From contig CAKOFP010000019.1 of NCBI GenBank assembly GCA_933226995.1, forward strand, positions 1-6,132: a stretch of 6,132 nt of DNA, read 5' to 3'. The stretch comes from Candidatus Nitrosopolaris rasttigaisensis. GTDB lineage: Archaea > Thermoproteota > Nitrososphaeria > Nitrososphaerales > Nitrososphaeraceae. The translations under genes were made by a program, and so were the position numbers. This document shows positions 1 through 4,122 of the stretch, in pieces; the first letter of the stretch is position 1, and every line of letters starts with the position of its first letter. Under the pieces are notes generated by a model. That model worked only from the letters and a program-made list of their open reading frames with translations, did not search any database and was not told the origin of the DNA.

Positions 1-255
1 AATCTGTTAGCAAAGAATGCAGCTGATATAGAAACAATTGTTTTTCCAGCAAACGAAATTTATCATATGCAAGTTCAAATAACAGGATTAGTTAAGCCCG
101 GTCAAACCCCAGACCTCACAAGAAATGGAGTAGCGACGGGATATGTCATAGTCCCGGAATTCAATTCCGCTGCTATCAGCACGTCGCTGATACTCGGGGT
201 AATCTTAGCTGGGTTGCTTGCTAGGAAAAGTATCTTCAGAGGACTAATCAAATAA
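1..255 (+). CDS. C-terminal end of a surface protein with a PEF-type sorting/anchor tail (partial)
   Basis: The frame is open from the first base of the window, so this is the 3' end of a larger gene and the ATG at 67 is internal. The 84 visible residues have three parts: an extracellular segment that looks beta-rich (HMQVQITGLVKPGQ), then VPEF directly before a hydrophobic stretch (AAISTSLILGVILAGLL), then a short basic tail (ARKSIFRGLIK). This tripartite end matches the PEF/PEFG-CTERM sorting signals known from archaea, including Thaumarchaeota, where an archaeosortase is thought to process the signal on the outer face of the membrane. The residue after PEF is N here rather than the G common in thaumarchaeal members. 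The function of the protein body cannot be judged because it lies outside the window. A plain C-terminal membrane anchor is the alternative reading. Confidence 0.8.
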   Translation, partial: NLLAKNAADIETIVFPANEIYHMQVQITGLVKPGQTPDLTRNGVATGYVIVPEFNSAAISTSLILGVILAGLLARKSIFRGLIK

Positions 256-324
256 GGCGACGGTAGGATATGCCACAATTGCATAATTAAGTCGCGCACT
301 GCATGCCGAGATGCCAAATGTTAA

Positions 325-515
325 AATTCGGAATCCAAGTCTGTATTTCGTTGCAAGCTTTTTCTTATCTGCGATTGCAGCTAACAACACAGTGGTGAAC
401 CATCAACAAAAATGAAATCCCCTGTCTGATTTCCATTACCATTGATTACTGGTGGTAAACTAGCCGATAATCGCTCGGCAATCTTTGTACTTACACCTGA
501 ATACCCAAAGCTCAT
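325..515 (-). pseudogene. Remnant of an NAD-dependent nucleotide-sugar epimerase/dehydratase
   Basis: An open frame on the minus strand from 515 to 381 (44 codons) reads YSGVSTKIAERL, then LPPVINGNGNQTGDFIFVDG, and then hits a stop. This is the pattern of extended short-chain dehydrogenases of the UDP-glucose 4-epimerase / dTDP-glucose 4,6-dehydratase type: YSGVI..F..RL..G.PP.I.GDG.QTRDFVYVDD. At about 399 the reading moves to another frame, TTVLLAAIADKKKLAT, which fits the family's next segment (DVV.ANLLA.E.K..GEVFN). The N-terminal Rossmann half with the GxxGxxG motif and the YxxxK catalytic motif is absent, because the sequence upstream belongs to the secreted-protein gene, which ends at 517. 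The motif D of GDG is replaced by N. I read it as a truncated and frameshifted remnant. The left limit near 325 is approximate. Confidence 0.7.
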
Positions 516-516
516 A

Positions 517-969
517 TTAATTTACGCTGATTGGAAATTGTACAGATTCAGGTCTTATTGGATTGAAGAGAATACCGTATACTGTAATATTAAGTGCGTA
601 TCCAGCGGGTTGTTGAAATGTATATGGTATGGTAACGATACCTTCAGCAGTATGTAATGGTTGGTTTGGATGCCCTGCTAGTGCTGATGCCTGAAATACT
701 TGTTTGCCATCCTTCATAATTGTAAGATCGTAATCAATGTGGGGTTGTACTGCACTACTACTTCCCTTCTGGTCGAAACTAACTTTTAAATTCGTTTGTG
801 TACCTTTTACAATTGGATCCGGAGAAGGTTGAAGAATAACATTAAGGCTCCCTCCGCTCGTTACTTTATTCATCGCAGCGCCCGATGTTTGAGCATATGT
901 TGATGACGGTGTTAACAAAATTGCGAAAATGCCTGCAACTAAAGCGAATGCAACAATGGTACTACTCAT
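517..969 (-). CDS. Small secreted protein, predicted beta-sandwich, unknown function
   Basis: From the ATG at 969 the protein has 150 residues. Residues 4-19 are a hydrophobic core (TIVAFALVAGIFAILL), followed by TPSSTYA and QT, so a signal peptidase site after about residue 26 is likely. The mature part alternates polar and hydrophobic residues as in an Ig-like beta-sandwich. It carries the segments HIDYDLTIMKDGKQVF, AGHPNQPLHTAEG and YGILFNPIRPE. It has no C-terminal anchor, so export to the pseudo-periplasmic space or medium is expected. The frame stays open to a GTG at 1020, but that codon abuts a TATA box (1005-1016), which supports the ATG at 969. Against this, the RR pair that a signal peptide would like lies just before that ATG, so a TTG at 999 remains possible. 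I do not recognise a named family. Several His residues could bind metal, but that is speculation. Confidence 0.75.
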   Translation of the reverse strand: MSSTIVAFALVAGIFAILLTPSSTYAQTSGAAMNKVTSGGSLNVILQPSPDPIVKGTQTNLKVSFDQKGSSSAVQPHIDYDLTIMKDGKQVFQASALAGHPNQPLHTAEGIVTIPYTFQQPAGYALNITVYGILFNPIRPESVQFPISVN

Positions 970-1004
970 ATAATTGCGTCTATCCGTGACTTTGTACAAT
1001 AGGT

Positions 1005-1016
1005 CAATATATATTG
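1005..1016 (-). promoter_or_regulatory. TATA box (BoxA) for the secreted protein gene
   Basis: The minus strand reads CAATATATATTG. A start of transcription about 26 bases downstream would fall near 982-984, giving a leader of about 13 bases before the ATG at 969. A second, weaker AT-rich element (CCTATTTATGA, about 1023-1033) lies upstream. Confidence 0.5.
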
Positions 1017-1020
1017 TCAC

Positions 1021-1434
1021 CTCATAAATAGGTTGAAATGTGTTTAGTAAATCAACTACCTTTCAATATTCTCTGTAGGTTGTGCGAAAAATACGATAAA
1101 ATTCATTCCCTAATTAGTTTACCGAACTGCGCTCAGTTAGCATCTGCTTTATCGCTTCAAGGCGTGCCTTGGACTGGTTCATTGCTATCAAAATCATGAT
1201 AATTGTAATTATTGTTATATTGAGCTACAACTCCCATAACTTGTTCCTGCGATCTCAGCACTCATCAAGAGGGACAGGTTTTCTTAACGGTACGAATTCG
1301 CCGAGACCATCGGAATTTTGGCCACGCGCCTATTCGCGGAAATTAGTAAATGTATCGAGTGAAGGTTGCAATAAGATCAGGTTCGTATTATTTGTTGATT
1401 ATCGTGTTGTTGCCGGATAACATCCTCATCGTCT
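1021..1434. other. Stretch without an intact gene; weak coding-like fragments on the minus strand
   Basis: No complete gene is supported here. On the minus strand one frame between 1404 and 1255 reads LQPSLDTFTNFRE, a TAG at 1332-1330, then ARGQNSDGLGEFVPLRKP and a stop. Between 1182 and 1114 a 22-codon ORF reads MNQSKARLEAIKQMLTERSS. These have coding-like composition and could be pieces of one decayed gene, but I recognise no family. The plus-strand ORF over the same bases (1169-1420) looks like a mirror of them. A short palindrome (CAAGGCGTGCCTTG, within 1155-1175) is present. No tRNA or other RNA gene was found. Confidence 0.35.
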
Positions 1435-1614
1435 TTATGTTTTTCTACATTCTTTATTTGTAAATTCTCGGCATTTATGATCATGTCTCCAGCTGCCGTT
1501 TAAGAAAATTTGGAGATGCTTTACACCCTCTCTGTCTTCTATAACTCTTGTGTAACCGTTCTTTGGATTGTTAATGTATCGTTGTCTGTCAGAAACTTCG
1601 TTATATCTGGTCAT
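1435..1614 (-). CDS. Hypothetical 59-aa protein with His/Cys-rich C-terminus
   Basis: The ORF starts at the ATG at 1614 and ends with TAA. It has 59 residues, so a 60-residue cut-off would miss it. The protein is charged and soluble: MTRYNEVSDRQRY, then NNPKNGYTRVIEDREGVKHL, then NGSWRHDHKCREF and TNKECRKT. Residues H44, H46, C48 and C56 lie close together and could bind a metal, but the spacing is not a standard zinc finger. Purines dominate first codon positions, as in real genes, and the plus-strand ORF opposite looks like its shadow. A TATA box at 1649-1657 predicts transcription from about 1627, 13 bases before the ATG. It lies downstream of the Cys-rich gene on the same strand, about 230 bases away, so a shared transcript is not needed. 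No family was recognised. It could also be the remnant of a longer gene. Confidence 0.55.
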   Translation of the reverse strand: MTRYNEVSDRQRYINNPKNGYTRVIEDREGVKHLQIFLNGSWRHDHKCREFTNKECRKT

Positions 1615-1648
1615 AATAAGAATAGTGATTCTACCGACATATATGAAT

Positions 1649-1657
1649 TGTATATAG
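1649..1657 (-). promoter_or_regulatory. TATA box for the 59-aa hypothetical gene
   Basis: CTATATACA on the minus strand is centred about 39 bases before the ATG at 1614. That suits a transcript with a leader of about 13 bases. Confidence 0.4.
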
Positions 1658-1842
1658 GGATTGGGAGAAGTTCCGTCCTAAAAATGGCCCTAATTCGACT
1701 CGAAACTTACACGTGGTGACAAATTCCCTGGACAGTTTGGCTTGTGGGGAGCAGCAAATGATCTCGATCGACCACGTTGTCATCAGCCCATACTGATCTG
1801 GAAAAAGAACGACCATTGCAAGCTTACTGACGGCACACACAA

Positions 1843-2085
1843 TTATAAGAGATGCGAAAAAATCTTTGTTATTTCCTTTTTGACCTCTCGTGGGATGTTT
1901 GGATCTCCAATTATCTTGTGGAGATCATTTCTATTAATGCATAGTCCCGTCTCGCAGACTCGATAAAACCATTTGATATCAATTGGACTTATTATAACAG
2001 TTGATTTATTACAACCTCTCATTCCGCATGTATTCAAATCATCCTTGCTGAAACAAATATGACCTTCTTGACATTCATATATCAT
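1843..2085 (-). CDS. Hypothetical 80-aa Cys-rich protein, possible zinc-binding
   Basis: The ATG at 2085 is preceded in frame by two stops (TGA TAA), so there is no longer version. A weak Shine-Dalgarno-like GGATGAT lies just upstream. The 80 residues hold six Cys in three pairs: C5 and C11 (CQEGHIC), C20 and C25 (CGMRGC), and C44 and C49 (CETGLC), with H9 nearby. The first two pairs resemble a short zinc ribbon with unusual spacings (x5 and x4 instead of x2). The segment PIDIKWFYRV and the C-terminal part (INRNDLHKIIGD, then a charged REVKKEITKIF helix) look folded. This could be a small nucleic-acid-binding or metal-dependent regulatory protein, but no family was recognised and that role is inference. 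Codon composition is strongly coding-like, so I think the gene is real. Confidence 0.72.
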   Translation of the reverse strand: MIYECQEGHICFSKDDLNTCGMRGCNKSTVIISPIDIKWFYRVCETGLCINRNDLHKIIGDPNIPREVKKEITKIFSHLL

Positions 2086-2165
2086 TTATCATCCGAGGGT
2101 ATAGTTACCTTTGTTAAAGACCATTCTGTCGTTGGTGGGCTTGATACAATTTATTGGAACTCTAG

Positions 2166-2176
2166 AATCTTATAGC
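2166..2176 (+). promoter_or_regulatory. Candidate TATA box for the small TTG-start ORF
   Basis: AATCTTATAGC would place a transcript start near 2198. That is just before an AAGGTATC element (2203-2210), which could act as a ribosome binding site for the TTG at 2216. The element is weak and rests on spacing only. Confidence 0.3.
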
Positions 2177-2215
2177 ATCAGGCATGCGAATGAATAATAT
2201 TCAAGGTATCTGCAT

Positions 2216-2383
2216 TTGACACCTCTTCGCTCAAAAGACAAAGTAGATCAAGTTATCAGCGAAGGCCAAGAGATAGCCGGAGATACCTTTATACCGCATC
2301 TTCACTTCCAGGCTTTCATTTTTACTGGAAGTAAAGTTTGGATAGACTTTGATACGGTAAGCGTTCAGGGTTTTATCTCGTGA
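2216..2383 (+). CDS. Possible 55-aa hypothetical protein with TTG start
   Basis: The frame is open from 2198 and ends with TGA at 2381-2383, with no ATG. The TTG at 2216 has an AAGGT element 8 bases upstream. The protein starts with a charged helix-like part (RSKDKVDQVISEGQEIAG). It continues with DTFIPHLHFQAFIF and ends with TGSKVWIDFDTVSVQGFIS, which looks like beta strands. The composition is coding-like, with about 60% purines in first positions. A short ATG frame just before it (2184-2219, MRMNNIQGICI then stop) could mean that an ATG-started gene was broken by a frameshift. Two nested inverted repeats lie inside the ORF. No family was recognised. It may be the C-terminal part of a decayed gene rather than a working one. 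Confidence 0.4.
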   Translation: MTPLRSKDKVDQVISEGQEIAGDTFIPHLHFQAFIFTGSKVWIDFDTVSVQGFIS

Positions 2384-2469
2384 AATTATTTGTCTAACCA
2401 TGGCCTAAACGGCGAATAGACAAGAATTAGCGTAAACATATCAAATATCAATTATGTTCAAAAATAAAA

Positions 2470-2510
2470 GATTCCTTGGTAATCCTTCGATAGATTTACC
2501 AGAAGGAATC
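2470..2510. repeat. Imperfect inverted repeat / hairpin
   Basis: The left arm GATTCCTTGGTAA (2470-2482) pairs with the right arm TTACCAGAAGGAATC (2496-2510). That gives 13 base pairs with a two-base bulge in the right arm and a loop of 13. It lies in the gene-free stretch between a rightward ORF ending at 2383 and a leftward pseudogene ending at 2687. It could be an RNA hairpin or a remnant of mobile DNA. No T-run follows it. Confidence 0.5.
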
Positions 2511-2620
2511 GATCGTACATATCTGTTCATGTAATGGATGAAATTGAACTTTGAATGGCATTCCAAAATAAACCATGCATCCTTTCAACTTGAATTGCAT
2601 TACTTGCAATAGAAAAGAAT

Positions 2621-2677
2621 AAAGTAGAATCGTTACGTCAAGGATTCGCTCACTGTGGATATAACGTACTCTACTTT
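2621..2677. repeat. Inverted repeat AAAGTAGA...TCTACTTT with a T-rich flank
   Basis: AAAGTAGA (2621-2628) is matched by TCTACTTT (2670-2677). GTTA (2632-2635) inside the left arm is matched by TAAC (2662-2665), with unequal spacers, so the stem is imperfect and the loop is about 26 bases. T-rich sequence follows on the plus strand (TTTTTCTTTAAATTAATTT, 2675-2693), next to the stop of the zinc-ribbon pseudogene. A transcription stop signal or the ends of a small element are both possible. Confidence 0.4.
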
Positions 2678-2686
2678 TTCTTTAAA

Positions 2687-3091
2687 TTAATTTGTAATAC
2701 CAGATTTATCTCCATGCGCGTCACTAGATTTAGACTTCGGCGCATTAGATCCTTTTTTTGCTTACTTCACATTCTTAGCACATACATCACAATATTTTTC
2801 TACTAAAATAACCCCATCGCCCACATTGAACAAAGCTTCCTGAGTGGCCTTAATGCCACAAGTTACACAAAACTTAGGCTTTGAATTGGGGTAGTTAGGC
2901 TTGTCTTCGAAAGATCTAAGATGTATAAAATTTTTCTGCATCTCTAAGTCCCTGCCTCACAAGCTCTGATGAAACTTCTGCTGGAATTGTAGCAAATGTC
3001 TTTCATTCATAAATATACCCTTGATACCTATAAGAACCTGCCTATTCACAATTCTAACTTTAACATACGTTTCTTGTATACTGTTACGCAT
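2687..3091 (-). pseudogene. Zinc-ribbon protein gene broken by two frameshifts and a stop
   Basis: Four adjacent coding-like segments run one after the other on the minus strand and add up to about 134 residues. Segment 1 starts at the ATG at 3091 and reads MRNSIQETYVKVRIV to GIKGIFMNE, up to about 3000. Its own frame then loses coding character and stops at 2957. Segment 2, in another frame, reads TFATIPAEVSSELVRQGL to RDAEKFYT and stops at 2916. The switch is explained by loss of one A in a GAAAG run. Segment 3 enters at about 2920 with LRSFEDKPNYPNSKPKF and carries the zinc ribbon up to the TAA at 2764-2762. Segment 4 follows that TAA in the same frame, AKKGSNAPKSKSSDAHGDKS to ITN, and ends at the TAA at 2689-2687. 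A CAA-to-TAA change would explain the internal stop. Segments 3 and 4 could still be made as separate products. Sequencing indels are the main alternative to true decay. Confidence 0.68.
2762..2941 (-). CDS. Intact 59-aa ORF carrying the zinc ribbon of the broken gene
   Basis: This is the part of the broken gene that can still be read from its own ATG (2941). Its 59 residues carry C25-x2-C28 (KFCVTCG) and C51-x2-C54 (KYCDVC), a four-Cys zinc ribbon with a 22-residue loop that contains IKATQEALFNVGDGVILVE. Small proteins with this plan are common in archaea and usually bind nucleic acid or act as partner proteins; the role here is unknown. I see no clear TATA box or ribosome binding site for this ATG. 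The first eight codons overlap the end of segment 2 in another frame, so this may be only the readable part of the pseudogene. The Lys/Ser-rich tail after the stop (2761-2687) would be missing from this product. Confidence 0.4.
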   Translation of the reverse strand: MQKNFIHLRSFEDKPNYPNSKPKFCVTCGIKATQEALFNVGDGVILVEKYCDVCAKNVK

Positions 3092-3623
3092 ACTTGCCTA
3101 CAGGGGGATCAGTTATTCAAAAAACGACAACCCAGCAAGAGAACCAGATTGGGTAGGGTTCGGTGGTTCTAGCGACGATAGTGCTTCTATAAACGGAATA
3201 GTTCTTCGTCTCTCTCATTTAAACAAACTCCACTTTATATTTCAAGATATTTTTTTCATCTTTATTATTGGACGTCCGCATTCTAGGAAGAAAATTTGTT
3301 AATTTTAGAAGTCTTCGATCCTTTAATTATTGGCTCGCGATGTTTATCAAAAATAACTTCAAAGATATTTCGACAATATTTAGCGAGGCAATATTCAGCG
3401 TCAATAGTGGTCCCTTGGAATCAACTACGTGGGAGCTCAAATCAGCATACATGGTAAATATCAATAACATTCGGGCAACCTCTAAGGTACCACGTCTTCT
3501 AAATCGTACCAAGTTATCTAAGGTAAGGTATAACTTCAATTCTGCCCAGACACTCACCTATTCGAACCTTCGCGGCAAATCACCTGGTATGCGCGAAAGC
3601 CTGCTTTTCTCGAATATCGAACT
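3092..3623. other. Stretch without a convincing gene
   Basis: Several overlapping open frames occur on both strands, but none shows a family motif or a good start. The longest is plus 3268-3627, listed separately as doubtful. A plus-strand frame around 3125-3200 reads NPAREPDWVGFGGSSDDS, which looks coding-like in a short part only and has no credible start. The minus frame 3557-3327 contains RRRGTLEVARMLLIF, which resembles a helix but not a recognisable DNA-binding domain. No RNA gene or long repeat is visible. Confidence 0.4.
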
Positions 3624-3627
3624 TTAG
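3268..3627 (+). CDS. Doubtful 119-aa ORF
   Basis: This TTG-start frame is longer than expected by chance in DNA this AT-rich, and about two thirds of its codons start with a purine. A TATA-like element (CACTTTATATTTC, about 3229-3241) lies 27-39 bases upstream of the TTG. The product is Ser/Asn/Arg-rich with no motif, signal peptide or clear fold: it runs from DVRILGRKFVNFRSLRSF to RESLLFSNIEL. A later ATG (codon 25) would give about 95 residues. Its stop overlaps the stop of the TRAM gene on the other strand. A 76-codon minus-strand ORF covers the same bases. I include it because it cannot be excluded, not because I recognise it. Confidence 0.22.
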   Translation: MDVRILGRKFVNFRSLRSFNYWLAMFIKNNFKDISTIFSEAIFSVNSGPLESTTWELKSAYMVNINNIRATSKVPRLLNRTKLSKVRYNFNSAQTLTYSNLRGKSPGMRESLLFSNIEL

Positions 3628-3878
3628 GCTACTACTATTATTGCTTTTGCGAACCTATCTGCTACTTCAGTGACCTTTACCTTAACTTTCTGTCCAACTT
3701 TTCCATCCTTGACGAATAATACAAATCCTTGCACCCTAGCAATTCCGTCTCCTTGTCTACTGATTTCTGTAATGTCTACCTCATATTCCTTACCAACTTC
3801 GACTGGTTTCGGAGCAGGAGAACCTCCGAACCCTCTACTACCACCGCCACCATAACTCCTGCCTCTACCATAACTAAT
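3624..3878 (-). CDS. TRAM-domain RNA-binding protein, apparently starting at ATT
   Basis: The frame encodes 84 residues. Residues 2-20 are Gly/Arg/Tyr/Ser-rich (SYGRGRSYGGGGSRGFGGS). A TRAM beta-barrel fills residues 25-84: VEVGKEYEVDITEISRQGDG, IARVQGFVLFVKDG, KVGQKVKVKVTEV and FAKAIIVVA. Small TRAM proteins of this plan in archaea bind RNA and act as chaperones or cold-shock-type helpers. The frame is open only back to a TAG at 3905-3903 and has no ATG, GTG or TTG before the TRAM core. The position where the usual MSY... would begin is ATT (3878-3876). A TATA box at 3904-3912 puts the transcript start at about 3882-3878, so a leaderless message would begin at this codon. Either AUU is used, or ATG has mutated, or there is a base error. 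The domain itself looks intact. The gene is divergent from tfb. Confidence 0.85.
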   Translation of the reverse strand: MSYGRGRSYGGGGSRGFGGSPAPKPVEVGKEYEVDITEISRQGDGIARVQGFVLFVKDGKVGQKVKVKVTEVADRFAKAIIVVA

Positions 3879-3903
3879 TTGTAGACCTGGTTGGTTGTCG
3901 TCC

Positions 3904-3912
3904 TAATATAAA
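3904..3912 (-). promoter_or_regulatory. TATA box of the TRAM gene
   Basis: TTTATATTA on the minus strand is centred about 30 bases before the presumed first codon (3878). This is the distance expected for a leaderless or near-leaderless archaeal transcript, and it supports a start at or next to that ATT. Confidence 0.55.
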
Positions 3913-4007
3913 CTGGCTTTTCGGTAAGAATAAAAAGGCGTTTTCGAAGAAAGGCACAGTACGTTCGAGCAATAAAAGTAGTAGTAATACATGATATCGA
4001 GAAATTA

Positions 4008-4026
4008 GTTATATTCAAGATATAAC
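4008..4026. promoter_or_regulatory. Perfect inverted repeat between the TRAM and tfb promoters, possible operator
   Basis: GTTATAT (4008-4014) and ATATAAC (4020-4026) are perfect inverted arms around TCAAG. The element lies about 35 bases upstream of the first tfb TATA box and about 95 bases upstream of the TRAM TATA box. A dimeric regulator could bind here. The heptamer GTTCGAG occurs on both sides (3963-3969 and 4028-4034). The function is inference from position and symmetry. Confidence 0.4.
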
Positions 4027-4059
4027 AGTTCGAGACAAAGATAGAGCACGAAGGCCGAG

Positions 4060-4068
4060 CTTTATATA
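4060..4068 (+). promoter_or_regulatory. TATA box of tfb (distal candidate)
   Basis: CTTTATATA, preceded by a GC-rich AAGGCCGAG that may include a TFB recognition element, would give a transcript start near 4090. The leader before the ATG at 4123 would be about 33 bases. Confidence 0.5.
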
Positions 4069-4093
4069 CTTGAATCGACGTGTCAATAACATA

Positions 4094-4102
4094 CCTTATA
4101 CA
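4094..4102 (+). promoter_or_regulatory. TATA-like element of tfb (proximal candidate)
   Basis: CCTTATACA is centred about 25 bases before the ATG at 4123. It would produce a leaderless tfb message. It is a poorer match than the distal box at 4060. Confidence 0.35.
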
Positions 4103-4122
4103 CTTTACTCCGCGTTACGATA

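Larger units (their letters stand above)
2384..2686. other. Gene-free stretch between converging units, with inverted repeats
   Basis: No ORF here is convincing. Short frames on both strands look about equally protein-like, for example MFKNKRFLGNPSIDLPEG on plus from 2454 and QVERMHGLFWNAIQSSISS on minus near 2600-2530. None has a full reading frame, so they may be remnants or chance. The clearest structures are the inverted repeats at 2470-2510 and 2621-2677, given separately. Confidence 0.4.

Noticed and set aside
102..317. Minus-strand ORF of 71 codons opposite the PEF-tail gene
   Set aside because: It mirrors the real plus-strand frame and shows no protein features of its own.
311..412. 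Plus-strand 33-codon ORF with a signal-peptide-like core (YFVASFFLSAIAANN)
   Set aside because: It is antisense to the second-frame part of the epimerase remnant, is very short and ends abruptly. The hydrophobic core is explained by the antisense of charged codons.
442..657. Plus-strand ORF of 71 codons
   Set aside because: It is antisense to the epimerase remnant and to the 3' part of the secreted-protein gene, both of which have recognisable or coding-like sequence.
1169..1420. Plus-strand 83-codon TTG ORF with a hydrophobic N-terminus
   Set aside because: It has no family resemblance and a low-quality composition, and it covers minus-strand pieces that look more coding-like.
1510..1719. 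Plus-strand 69-codon ORF
   Set aside because: It is largely antisense to the 59-aa gene at 1435-1614, which has better composition and a promoter.
1631..1840. Minus-strand 69-codon ORF between the two small hypotheticals
   Set aside because: It is hydrophobic with scattered Cys and no motif. Another minus frame in the same place (1826-1707) is equally open, so neither is supported.
1742..1966. Plus-strand 74-codon ORF with several Cys/His
   Set aside because: Its second half is antisense to the Cys-rich gene at 1843-2085. The Cys/His spacing gives no known motif.
3021..3302. Plus-strand 93-codon TTG ORF
   Set aside because: Its first part is antisense to the start of the zinc-ribbon gene. 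Only a short middle part (NPAREPDWVGFGGSSDDS) looks coding-like, with no credible start.
3327..3557. Minus-strand 76-codon ORF with RRRGTLEVARMLLIF, considered as a winged-helix regulator
   Set aside because: The rest lacks the conserved winged-helix pattern of thaumarchaeal regulators (no RIMY-like segment, wrong hydrophobic spacing), and it overlaps a longer plus-strand frame.
3550..3575. GGTTCGAAT on the minus strand as a tRNA T-loop
   Set aside because: The flanking bases do not form a T-stem and no acceptor or anticodon arm fits around it.
3776..4018. Minus-strand 80-codon ORF over the TRAM N-terminus
   Set aside because: It is in the wrong frame. It reads the Gly-rich repeat as a Val/Glu repeat and ends inside the TRAM domain, whose own frame is clearly the coding one.
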